The translations under genes were made by a program, and so were the position numbers. The notes below the pieces were generated by a model. That model searched no databases and was not told the origin of the DNA. It was given only the letters and a program-made list of their open reading frames with translations. Below, piece after piece: positions 35,655 through 47,000 of a stretch of DNA of 64,000 bases. The stretch comes from Rhyacophila brunnea (lineage: Eukaryota; Arthropoda; Insecta; Trichoptera; Rhyacophilidae): positions 1-64,000 of the forward strand of contig JAGYXB010000027.1 in NCBI GenBank assembly GCA_022495005.1. The letters are read 5' to 3'. Numbering within the stretch: the first letter of the stretch is position 1; each line of letters begins with the position of its first letter.

Positions 35655-36955
35655 CGAGGGTGGGTCAATAAGTCCTTAGAAAAGCCGACAGGTGGCGCGA
35701 CTAGTACTGTAAGCGGTTTGTTTTCATGCAGCAGCACTACCGATTCAGTATGCTGCGAAGTTTCAATCAGATTGGTCGAGTTGTTGTGTGTTTCTCGTAC
35801 ATTTAAAAAAAAAATTTGCTTGTGGAAAATGGAAAAATGGAAAATGGAGAAAATTGAGTTTAGAGCTGTTATTAAACATTTTAATATAAAGGGTTAACAG
35901 CAAAGGAAATAAAAAATGAGTTGGATTTAGTTCACGGCATATCTGCTCCTTCACTTGCAGCTATTTATAACTGGTTAAATGAATTTAAACGTGGTCGTAC
36001 ATCAACAAAGGATGAACCACGCTCAGGACGTCCTGTAGAGGTGACTACACCAGAAATGATCAATAAAATCCACGATATGGTGTTAAGTGACCGAAGATTA
36101 AAGTTGGGTGGGATAATTGAGGTTACAGGGATCTCAAAAGGTAGCGTCATTTCTATTTTACATGACAAATTGGGCATGAAAAAAATTTCTGCAAGATGGG
36201 TGCCGCGTTTGCTCACAGTCGACAATAAGCGCAATAGGGTGGTGGCCTCTAAAGCCCTATTGTCGCTCATGCAACGCAATCCGGATGAATTTTTTCGTCG
36301 CTTTGTGACTGTAGATGAAACATGGATACACCACTATACTCGAGACGAAAAAACAGTCAAAGCAGTGGATTGCGAAAGGCGAACCATGTCCAAAGAAGGC
36401 GAAAACCGTAAAATCAGCTGGTAAGGTTATGGCTACTGTATTTTGGGATGCACGTGAAATTATTTTCGTTGACTATTTGGAAAAAGGATAAACAATAACA
36501 GGGGATTATTATGCATCTTTATTGGACCAGCTAAAAAACAAAATTGAAGAAAAACAGCCTCATTTAAACAGGAAAAAAATCCTCTTTCATCAGGACAATG
36601 CCCGTGTTCACACATGTTTACGATCAATCGCTAAAATTGAAGAATTGAAGTTCGAATTGGTCGACCACCCACCGTATTCGCCAGATTTTGCCCCCAGTGA
36701 CTTTTTCCTTTTCCCAAACTTAAAAAAATGGCTAAGTGGACAACGTTTTTTTTCAAATGAAGAAGTCATCGATCGGACAAATGTTTATTTTGAGGACCTT
36801 CCGAAAACTTATTTTTCTGACGGTTTAAAAAAAGATGAGAAACGTCTAACCAAGTGTATTGAGCTCCAAGGAGATTATGTTGAGAAATAAAAAAAAAATA
36901 CAAAAATAAAAACTGTTTTAATGCTTTTTTCTAAGGAATTATTGACCCACCCTCG
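35655..36955 (+). mobile_element. mariner-like element, copy 1 (dead)
   Basis: Ends CGAGGGTGGGTCAATAA and its complement, flanked by TA (35653-35654 and 36956-36957), 1301 bp. The transposase is of the D,D34D type: V-T-V-D-E-T-W, H-Q-D-N-A-R, and S-P-D-F-A-P-S-D with 34 residues between the second and third Asp. The reading frame is broken by a one-base deletion near 35890 (compare copy 2), a two-base deletion near 36345, and a TAA near 36490. Sequence similarity of the protein points to the irritans/mellifera side of the mariner family. Confidence 0.9.
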
Positions 36956-37189
36956 TATTAACTCTATAGTTAACTCCATTAACTCCCAATAAGCTACCAT
37001 TGTTTCCAGGATGGACGATTTTACACCTCTTGAGTGCAGTATTTTTGTTTATAATTACTAATGATCTATTATTAGGTTTTGACGAGTTATGATACACTTA
37101 TCGAGTGTATTATTATTAATAAGATAGGGGTTTTTTACAAACACTTCAACTTTTATAATTTGTTTTTTGTATTTTTATTGTGATCCTAG

Positions 37190-37445
37190 ACTTAATAGGT
37201 GGGTGAATATGTTTTTACCTACTTTATTGTATTGATTTAATATATAAGTTAGAGTTAATGTTATTCGTGGTCAGTGTGTAATTGCCTTTGGGTGAGTGAA
37301 CACAGTGCCTGAAGATGCCGAAAGGCGAAACCCGGGTCGCAAAAAGCGACTCAATTGGAATAGTACATAACTTAAATCCATTAGAATTTAAATTCAAATT
37401 CCATCAAGTACCTTCGGTCGATAGTATTAATATTATAAATATTGT
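37190..37445 (+). mobile_element. Penelope-type terminal fragment, plus-strand copy
   Basis: Homologous to the minus-strand fragment at 3216-3480. The same TATATAAG box (37241-37248 region), TCAGTG initiator at equal spacing, hammerhead and tail are present. No coding part is attached. It is absent from copy 2 of the segmental duplication, so it arrived after that duplication or was lost from copy 2. Confidence 0.65.
37293..37353 (+). ncRNA. Hammerhead ribozyme motif, Penelope type
   Basis: Core CTGAAGA at 37309-37315, a GCC-GAAA-GGC hairpin (37317-37326), GAAA at 37327-37330, a palindromic CCCGGG stem III, and GTC at 37336-37338, with predicted cleavage after 37338. Stem I closes with TGC/GCA next to the core and an outer TGAGT/ACTCA helix. 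It is 61 nt long, the same as the copy at 3327-3387. Confidence 0.75.
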
Positions 37446-38539
37446 AGATATAAAATTTATAATATGGATGAGATATCTTTCCCTAGTATCAGAAAATGTT
37501 TTCTCCAATGTATAAGTAGTATTACAGTACACTTTGTCAATAAATACTAATATATTTGTTACCAATGAACTGTTCATTACACACAGAAAATGATGATTCG
37601 TGTGGCAACATAGTAGATATTTTTTTTTGTTGCGTTGGTTTTTTTGTTTAACACACAAAAAAAAAATCCTAACTGGCACAATTGCTGAATTTTAATTGCA
37701 AGTATCTTATATTTTCAGTACTTACGCCAACCATCTAGTTGACGACATGTTAGAAAAAAGATAGATAGGTTGGCAATCACTGGCGTAGTAATGTTTTTGG
37801 ATTGTTTTGGATTTACGCTTATACACAATAAAAAGAGGTCTAATCTGAGGGAATATTTCAATAGCTAGACTAACTTCCTATAGCTAGAGCTTTTAATATC
37901 GAATATATTATATGTAACGAGTTATCGCGGTACGTGATGAGTTAAATGATTCTTCTGAAACGAATAGGTAGGTAAACGTAATAATTATGAGGTTGTTTGA
38001 TTTGTTGATCAATCAAAAGATTTACTTTCATTTCCGTTACTCTTTTGGCATTATCTGAGCCATCCAAAATAGTCATCTTACACTGTCAAAACTAAAATTA
38101 AAACACTTTTTACTAAACTAAAAACTAAACTATAAGCCAGATATCAAAATAAGTATAACTTTTAAGAAATATTGTCGGTCTATTATGTAAACAAAAAATA
38201 TCCCGACATGACTTCACCTAAAAACAATATTAATTTATGATTTTCGTTATGACAAATATTTCGTAGGTAATTGTCATTTTATCGATATATTATTACACTA
38301 CCTATAATATAAGTCTCTCGGCCATCGTTGGGTGCCATGGAGCAGTGTTTATATTTTATACATTTAAAATAAAAATGTATCCGACAATTAAATTTGTGTT
38401 CTCGTAGACAACGAGCTGTAGCAGGTTAGAATTTCATAATACTCATCTCAAGTTGATATTTCAGTCAATGTGTTGCTGTATTAGAGACAAGTGTGGTATT
38501 GAATTAATTTTAGATAGGTACTGGCAAAAATGATTAATT

Positions 38540-38910
38540 GTCGGAAATCGCGATTCATGTGCCGGACTTTGTTTCGCCTATAGTCACTGTATGAAGAAAC
38601 ATGCAAGAAGTGAAAGTAGTACTGTATGTCGGATGGATAACCACTTAGAGGTAGGTAGGTACATCCAGTGTACATGGGATTCAGAATGGCCCGAACCATG
38701 GAAGTGTAAAACTATAGCAACCACAAAGTTTACGTAGTACCTACAAAACATTCAACAGTGTCAAGTTGTTCGTTTTGTTTTAATTAATAAAACATCGGCT
38801 TTCATTTATTCACTTTGAAGAATCAAAACGGTTGGTTGTTCATGGGATATACAACGGTTGGATTTAAGCTGTTTTATGTTATCTGAGTACTTTGTCAAAT
38901 GGCGTTGAAT
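38540..38910. repeat. Diverged repeat shared with 62830-63920
   Basis: Shared blocks include GTGTACATGGGATT with GGAATGGCC-type continuation, GTTCGTTTTGTT followed by AATAAAACATCG, and the CATGGGATATACAACGG region (near 63850). The order is the same in both copies. Identity is unknown. It may be the flank of a duplicated zinc-finger locus. Confidence 0.55.
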
Positions 38911-39298
38911 TGTTTAAAGTGCATTTTTTGACAATGGTTGCATTTAAAGTAGGTATCACTCTCTCACAACTTATTTTATCACTCCACTGCTATCTGAATA
39001 CTTTACCCAGTAGGCACCTATTTTTAAAGTACCTACTTCAACAATAAGTATGTTTTACGAATACTATACTTAATAGGTATTGATATTGTATTGCTCTTGA
39101 TTGCAGAAAAGACAAGAAAAATCTAAAAATTATTAAGTAAGTAGGTACTTATGCAAATTGTCTTATTATTTCTATGATACCTACTGGTGACAGCTAACAA
39201 TATCAAAATATTCGAATGTGTTACAGTTCATTTCGTCACTATAATAATTGCTCCCCTTCACACGATCAGTATTAATTAAAATAAAAGTAGGAACTTAC

Positions 39299-39430
39299 CC
39301 TATTCATTTGTTCCGAATAAGAACAACCCTGTTGCGGGTCTTCATAAATATCTTCAATTAGCTCAGTTTTGATGTCAATTAGCTGAGTATCTGTCGTCAA
39401 TGCTATAATTGTCGGGTCTGAAATAATATT
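39299..39430 (-). CDS. Orphan acidic leader exon of a zinc-finger gene
   Basis: A 44-codon open exon between TTTTTCAG and GTAAGT, phase 0 at both ends. It encodes an acidic stretch (I-D-I-K-T-E-L-I-E-D) and the C-S-Y-S-E motif seen in gene A and gene B leader exons. On the minus strand it could splice to the module exon at 35300-34980 (now broken) or further to gene A at 30819. Whether it is still used is unknown. Confidence 0.6.
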
Positions 39431-40764
39431 CTGAAAAACAAAACATGTTATAAAATCAAGATTAGTTTTAAGAAGACCGACATTACGTGTGAAGCTCGAC
39501 CACACACTTGAGGGGTCTGGGCTCTTACACTTTGCAATGTGGGAATGGTTTCTGTCGTTATCTGACGGCAAACTTCATTAAATATAATGGTAACAAGCGT
39601 TTTGCAAACAATACTAATCTGCTAATGTTTGAACTGTCAATGTCAATTCATATGGATTATAAAGTAATTTAAAATAAAAAAAATAATATTATGAATACAA
39701 TTATGAAGATAACATCATAAGGACATCTCTAAGTGGAGGAAACTTAGTGTGTGTTGCAATTTGAATGAGCGTCAGTGCATAAACCGAGAGCAGTTGTCAA
39801 AACGAAGGACAAGCTTAGAATGACGTATTCTTGACACGTGTTTAACTTCATCCCATATTCTTCTACATCCAAGATAGGTTGCCTGTTATTCCACACCCGT
39901 TAGATATTCCAATTCCCATTAATTCTATGTTCCCTGGTCACTCAATGCCGTTTAAATATGAGACGGTGACATAGGAAGTTAGTGAAGAGGCTATAATTAG
40001 TTGTCCACAAAACCTCTGTAACCACTGTCAAAAAATAATGTACCAAAGCCACGTGAGTAGCAAGAGATAGATAATCATTTTATTCAGCATTAAGTTGATT
40101 ATGATGGAGGGTATAAATATGAATTACAGGGAAACTAGTGACATAGGTAAACAAAATAACAGGTGATTACCATATATATATTATTTAGTTGGGCCTATTA
40201 TGGTGGCTCTATGTTTCCCTATACTTCCTCCACCTCAAATCCCAGCTATTGTCAGATATTGAATAACATTCAGTTACCTCGTGGCAACGGGCGCGTGTAG
40301 GCTTATAACAGCTATATCGTCGTTTAATAAGTAATTTAAACATACAGACTGATTCAAAAAATAATGTGCATACCACGAGCGTGTCCAGTCCAACCGTCGT
40401 GGAAGCCATAATTCTAACCAAGTCTCCGTACAGACTCCGTTAATCAAACCACTTGTATCCGTGTTACCGGCACAGGGTGTTTCCTCATTTACCATATCAT
40501 TCATCAAAAGTGTACTGAGCAAGGACGAGAGAGCATGCACCAAGGATCAGCTTTAACCAGACCATAGAACATCATAAAAGGTCAGTGTTTGGCATCCAAC
40601 GTGTAACCGTGCCCTCTCAGCATCCACATCGACCATCACAATCATTCCACTAATCAATTACAGTCCACAATGAAAAACGCAACCATATTCCGAAGTGTTT
40701 TAATTAACAAAATTAATATAATATAGGTAATAGGTAGCAATAATACAATGGCAATGGAACATAC

Positions 40765-41085
40765 CTGTGAATCGTTATTGAACATTGACGAATCCGAGCG
40801 TTCACCAAACTCTTGGAAGGCTTGTGCTCGAAGGAGAGCCACTTCATTATAAGTCAGAGATACGTCATGCATACACTTGTGGTAGGTCAGAATCTTTTTT
40901 GAAGAGAAAAATGCACAACACAAGTCGCATACAAAATTATTGAGATAAAAGGAACCTCTTGTCAATTTTAAACATATTTCTTTATCGGGAGCATTCACTA
41001 TTTCCTGCTTAATGTCATGTCCGTGTATTGTAATTGCATCGTACGGCATTGCAGCTTGTATCTTAGGAATTTCGTATGCTCCGGG
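40765..41085 (-). CDS. 107-codon module exon with one isolated C2H2 finger
   Basis: It is open throughout between a TTTTTTCAG acceptor and a GTATGT donor, phase 0 at both ends. It encodes the module I-T-I-H-G-H-D-I-K-Q-E-I and one finger (C-D-L-C, H-K-C-M-H), homologous to the start of the gene A, B and C finger exons. Unlike those, the exon ends after the module instead of running into a tandem array. No finger array lies directly downstream on this strand. The nearest is gene A, 10 kb away. It may be a partial gene, or an alternative exon. Confidence 0.65.
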
Positions 41086-41962
41086 CTGAAAAAAATGAAG
41101 AGAATTTTCCTTGTATTATTTTATTATGGATATTGTCATAAATATTGTAAATTTTAATAATAACATATTCTACCGATGGGCTTACCTACCTTGAATGATC
41201 AACTTAGCTTTTATAATAGCTCATTGCTATATTATAGTATATCCTATATGATTGTTTATTTACGATATAAAACATTTATGTATGCGGATAAGGTATGTAT
41301 ATGTGAGCATATACATATATATATTAGGTGGGTTTATTTGTGGATTTGTAATACTTATTATAAAAAAAGTATAGTAAAGTCATTTGGGTAACATTGGAAT
41401 TATTAAAGAATTTAACTTTAAGAATGAAAAAGATTTAACTTTCATTTCCGTTTCTTTTTCGGCATTATCTGAGCCATCCAAAGCCGTCCTTACTCTGTCA
41501 ACACTAAAATGAAAACACTACTTAAGTAAATATCTATAAGCCAGATATAAAAATATCGCTGTTAAGAAAGATTGTCGGTCCCCGGACTCCAAAACCGGCA
41601 TTACACGAAGCAAATTACGAAAAAAAATATTCAGACATAACTTAAGCTAAGAACAATATTCATTTATGATTTTAATTATAGCAAATATTCAGTAATTGTC
41701 ATTTTATCGATATATTACTGCGCTACCAATAAAATAAGCTTCTTAGCCATCGTGGGTGCCGTGGAGCATTGTTTATATTTTATACATTTAAAATAAATGT
41801 AGCTGACAATTAAATTTGTGTCCTCGTACACGAGCTGTAGCAGGTAAGAATTTCATGATACTCATCTCAAGTTGACATTTCAGTCAATGTGTTTTAGAGA
41901 CTAATGTATTATTGAATTAATTTTAGATACTGGCAAAAATGACTAATTGACGGAAATCGCGT
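40765..41962. repeat. Segmental duplication, copy 2
   Basis: The less interrupted partner of 34980-38558. It lacks the mariner and Penelope-type insertions, so it approximates the pre-insertion state. Confidence 0.75.
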
Positions 41963-42611
41963 CCTCATAAAATACATGTCAAATCGTTCAAATCCGACTT
42001 CGTTTATTTGGTGTGAAATGCTATGAAATATATCTAAAAAAACCAACTAACGTATACATACGTACTACAATTATTAAAAAAAATATATGCAAAAACTAAC
42101 CTCAAAAATGCACGTGGCTTCGTCTCAACTTTATTCAATGATAATATTCTTTTACATTGTTACCTACATCAATACTTACTCATATTTATTACTACGACTG
42201 CAATTATTAAATATTACCCTTTGATATCGGCATTATTATCGCTATGAATATGAAAAAAGTTCTGTCTATCGTCACGATTAATTTGTTATGCTTAGGTCTA
42301 CAAAACTGTTCAGAAAACAGGCCTTAATCGGTAAATGTTAACTAAAAGTGAGAATCTATTAAGTAATACTTATTATATTTTAAAAACTAAACTCAAAATT
42401 GCATTTGCTATCGTCGGCATTTTCTTGCTTTATAATATAAATGTTCGCGTCTGGACCGTCACCACAAGAATGTTGGCCATTTGTATTAGCTTCGAGTTCA
42501 GCTGGTTCACGTTTTATATCCATTTTACGTCTTCAATTAAAACAAAAATTATGGTCAAAGTTTATAAAACACGTGCCGGTGTACCGTGAGCAGTATAATA
42601 TTAGTCTATGG

Positions 42612-42825
42612 CAGTGTTGCCATATTTTTCTATGCTGATTATAGTACAAAGGCGTAAAAATTATAGTATTTCTAAAAAATATATAGTACAGGAACATTTT
42701 CCGTCTTAAATCCTTTAAAATTATAGTATTTTGATATATTTGGTGTAAAATTATAGTATTTTACATTTTTCGCGAAATCAAAATTATAGTATTGTACTAT
42801 AGTTATAGTACGGTTGGCATCACTG
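42612..42825. mobile_element. 214-bp hAT MITE with TATAGTA repeats
   Basis: It starts CAGTGTTGCCA and ends TGGCATCACTG. An exact 8-bp duplication GTCTATGG flanks it (42604-42611 and 42826-42833). The interior holds six or more AATTATAGTATT-like motifs. The ends match the MITE at 34657 while the internal motif is different. Confidence 0.9.
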
Positions 42826-43670
42826 GTCTATGGTCGAGAGGTATAAGGATGGGGCTATAACTAGGGCCGGAAATAGGTAACGATCCTTTTTGTCACTATC
42901 CAATCATTCAATACTTTTCCCTGGAATATTCAAATTCTGATTAGCAATTACAATGCTCAAAATATTAATTTTAGAATAAAAGACTTTTTGACGATAAAAT
43001 CCTCTAGTCTTTACATTGTTTTATTTGTCACAGTACACGAAATGGAAAATTTTACAAACCAGAGCGCTTGTCAATCTTCAGAAATTATTAACAATAATTA
43101 TAATAGTTATGTATGTATATTATAATATTCTATTATTTGTGTAAAGGGAATTATTGTTTCCGGGTTTCTAAACTATATTATAGGTAGGTACGTCTTCACA
43201 CATAATTATTATATATTTATTATTATATATTTTAAGCTGACAATATTAATAATGATATCAATGCCAATGTCAGCATAGCCATTATATTTTATTATCATTA
43301 GAGGTTATGTTGGTTATTAGTTACAAAATTTAAAGCTAATAATTTTAATAGATCTAGTAAAAATCTGTTAGTAATAATTAGTAACTGTGATCAACTGTTG
43401 TTCGCGGTAGCAAGACAAAACAATATTATTATTCTCGGTGAAGATAATTTCTTAAATCTCATTTAATAACCCCAGGATTGGGAACATACCCACTCCACGC
43501 GAAAAAAGGTCCAAAGTTTGTAAATCGTCTGAGTAGCGTTGCAATGGGGGACTTAATATTAAATTTTATTGTCCTCCGACTTTTCTTAACTTTGTTATTG
43601 AATATTTTGTTAAAATTATTTACTCATTAGAAAATGACTTTATCTGTATTTTTAAATTTTTGATTATAGT

Positions 43671-43746
43671 CAATAGCAGAACATAGACATCTCGGACGAT
43701 TTTATGTCCTCGTACTTTTGGCTCGCCAATGGAGCGCCTGCATTAA
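43671..43746 (+). promoter_or_regulatory. Conserved block upstream of gene B exon 1
   Basis: This resembles 27601-27680 (shared TGTCCTCG, GGCTCG, CAATGGAGCGCC). It lies about 280 bp before the gene B ATG, so it is a candidate promoter or 5' leader. No TATA box was recognised. Confidence 0.35.
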
Positions 43747-44022
43747 ATATTATTCAACTATGGAAAAAAGTTATTAAAATAATCCGATACGTACTGACTA
43801 ATAAATATCGACACCGGTGTCGTACCGGGAGAAAAGAATCGATTCTTAAAGTATTGAAGTATCGGACAGAAAGTAACGATTGTTTTTTGATGTCCCTATA
43901 TTATATTAGTTTACTGTCTATTTTCACGGCAGCCAAATACTTGTGTGACAGATTTGCGTACCTACACGTGCTTAGTGTGTTACGATTCTCTTTGATAACT
44001 ACTTACGATTTTAATGCGTAAA

Positions 44023-47000
44023 ATGGACGTAAAACGTGAAACAGTGGATTTCGAACATGATGCAGATGAGCAACAATCGTTCGATGTATCTTTACATGGC
44101 AATAGCCCAGAGTTGAATACTTGCATCAAACAGGAGGATGCTGATGATCGCTGCCACGCTGTAGAGGTTATTTTTTCATAAGTTATTTATTATTAAAACA
44201 TACCAAACTTAATCGATAATATTTGCATAAGAAGTTATACTGTAATATTCCAAGAGAGTTGATTCTCAGAGAGAATCAACAAAAGACACCATTGATATAG
44301 GTAAGTAAACAGGAAAGAAGTGTGTGTTCTCGAAGAAATATGTGGTCACTTCAGAAATAGAATGGGTAATATTTCAACGGCTGTGAAAGGAAACTCTTTA
44401 ACACTTTACCAATTATAATTATTGTAAATAAGTTCTCTATTAATTGATTTAGATAAGTTTGGAACGTTCGTTTTGAATTAAAATTACGAAAATGTTCTTG
44501 TAATTAGTGCTACAACAATATAAGTACCTATCTAGTAATATAAGTGATCCACAAGATTGTCTAACGACCGGTTTCGTTCCCTTTGAGAACATTATTACCC
44601 AATATATTGTTCTATTTTTAATTATATTACTATACATACATATGAATTGCCATGTGGCATTGTTAATCAAGGTAGGTTGGTTTTGTTTGCACTGTGCTTG
44701 TTGTCATTATATTTTAAAATGGCTACTCGCAATGACATTAACATGGACGAAGCATCTGGAAAAAAAATGACACTCACTTTTTTGTCGGGTCTGCCGAATG
44801 GCATAATCTGTTCTAATGCCATTACAATAAAGGTGCTATTGCTATAAATTCCTAATGCTTTTTGTCGGTTCTGCCGAATGTTTCGGTTCGAACGGGTTCG
44901 CTCAAATGAACATTGACTAGAAACTGTTCCAACGCCATCACAATAAAGGTGATATTACTATAAATTCATGATGCGTAATATCGTATAATGGAAATTGCTT
45001 GACGTCTACCTATGCATCTGCGAATGTCGCTATGCGCGAATTTGTATTGAGTGCGTTGTCCATTAATAATGTCATTGGCTACTCGTGATTACTGTTGTAG
45101 AGTACATACCTAATGCCTTGTTCGGACTGAGCCAGTGATTTAGTGAAGTAGCGAGTGATTTGGTGTTGAACAGACAAATTTAGTCCAGTAGTTTAGTAAA
45201 ATGGTCAGTCAATCCGATCCATTTTATTCTATTATTTCTGGCGAGTAGCGACCCCCACCACCTCTCACTGTTGAAACAAAGATTTATTTTAGTAAGTTGT
45301 CGGCTGCCGTAGGAATGGCACAGTTATATTTATAACATCTATGGGCACAGCGTTGAAACAAAGATTACTACTCGAAAAAACATAACTTATATTATTATAC
45401 TTCAATGCGACAAAAAGTCGCGAACGTGTGTTGATAGATCCGTAAATAAATGGCGATATTTCACAGAAAGCTTGTTGTTATTGAGGATAGGTAAAGAGGT
45501 ACACATTATCTTATGATTATTATATATATTATAGTATTATATATAATTATTATATTCATTTATTATTCCGTTTAGGTACATTGTACACTCAGTATGAAGG
45601 ATATTATGTCATGTCAGTAGGTAGTGTGGATAATTTGTTGATTAAAACTTTGATAAATAATGGAAATATTTCACAGAAAACTTGTTGTTATTGAAAGTAG
45701 GTAAAGACGTAGGTAGGTAGGTACACATTATCCTAGTGTTCATTAGAATAATTATAATTTATAACTATTCATTTATCATTTTGTTTATATTTTATAGTCA
45801 ATAAGGAAAATGGAGCATAAAATCAGGGGCGGATCAAGTCAAGCGGACGCTCTGAGCGGTAAAAATTTCGGGGCCCCCAAATTCAAGTTAGAAAAAAAGT
45901 TTTATACGTAGAAACACTCATTAATTTATTAACATAAAATATAACAAAGGTAATAGAATTAAAATAAAAAAAACATGTTTTAAATAAATTTTCGTCTTGC
46001 AAATTCGTCAATTATTTTGGCAGTGTCAATTCGGTTTAAAATTTCTTGCTCTATATACAAAATTAAATCTTTTTCTCCCATAGTACTTCTCAAATAATTT
46101 TTTGCACGCTTTAAAACAGAAACGATCTTTCACCTGATGCATTAGATAAGGGGATTGTTAAAAAAATATTTCTACATTTGGGAATGTGTAAGACATTTCT
46201 TTGGCGGTTCGATAGATGTCTGGTGTGGTTTTAATATTGTGCATAAAGTACCTATTTATTACCTGAACAAACTACAAAAATACATAGGTAAGCATAAAAA
46301 AATTTATGCAACCACAAAAATATAATAGGTAGGTAACCTATGTAAATTAGTATTCATTATTAGTATCAATAGGAATTTGGAGCATAAATCGATTTAATTC
46401 AACAACGCTGTTTTTGCATAGTGTAATTTGAATTATTTTTGAAGTTACGACAGACGGCAGCACTCTCGTGTCGCGCGAATGGTGTCCGTTTGAAATATCC
46501 GTCGCTCTCGACGCTCTGTTCATTTTGACGCTCACTCACTAATGAACTGTGTTCGGACACTTTTCAGTTACTAATTCACTCGCCACTCTACTATATCACT
46601 CGCCCAGTCCGTACCGGCCTTAAAGGCAATATAAGTTATGTTTTTTCGAGTAGTAATCTTTGTTTCAACGCTGTGCCCATAGATGTTATAAATATAACTG
46701 TGCCATTCCTACGGCAGCCGACAACTTACTAAAATAAAAATACTAATGCACTCGCCTGTTCAGACTTGGTTTGTGGCTTGTTTAGTATACAACAGTGAGA
46801 GGTGGTGGGGGTCGCTGCTCGCCAGAAATAATAGAATAAAATGTATCGGATTGACTGACCATTTTACTAAACTACTGGACTAAATTTGTCTGTTCAGACA
46901 CGGTTTTTTACCAAATCACTCGCTACTTCACTAAATCACTGGCTCAGTCCGAACAAGGCATTATGGATGATTGAAGAATGACCAATGTAGTGACTCACTT

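Larger units (their letters stand above)
34980..38558. repeat. Segmental duplication, copy 1 (pair with 40765-41962)
   Basis: Similarity to copy 2 begins at the module exon, continues to about 35590, and resumes from 37990 to 38558 (copy 2: 41420-41962). The gap in copy 1 is filled by later insertions: mariner 35655-36955 and the Penelope-type fragment 37190-37445. Confidence 0.75.

Noticed and set aside
37315..37515. Open frame beginning M-P-K-G-E-T-R (also on the minus strand at 3216-3401)
   Set aside because: It coincides with the hammerhead core and terminal sequence of a Penelope-type element. Conservation is explained by the RNA structure, not by a peptide.
43704..44021. 105-codon open frame just before gene B exon 1
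   Set aside because: Its beginning lies in a block duplicated at 27601-27680 where the frame is not kept. It is more likely leader or promoter sequence.
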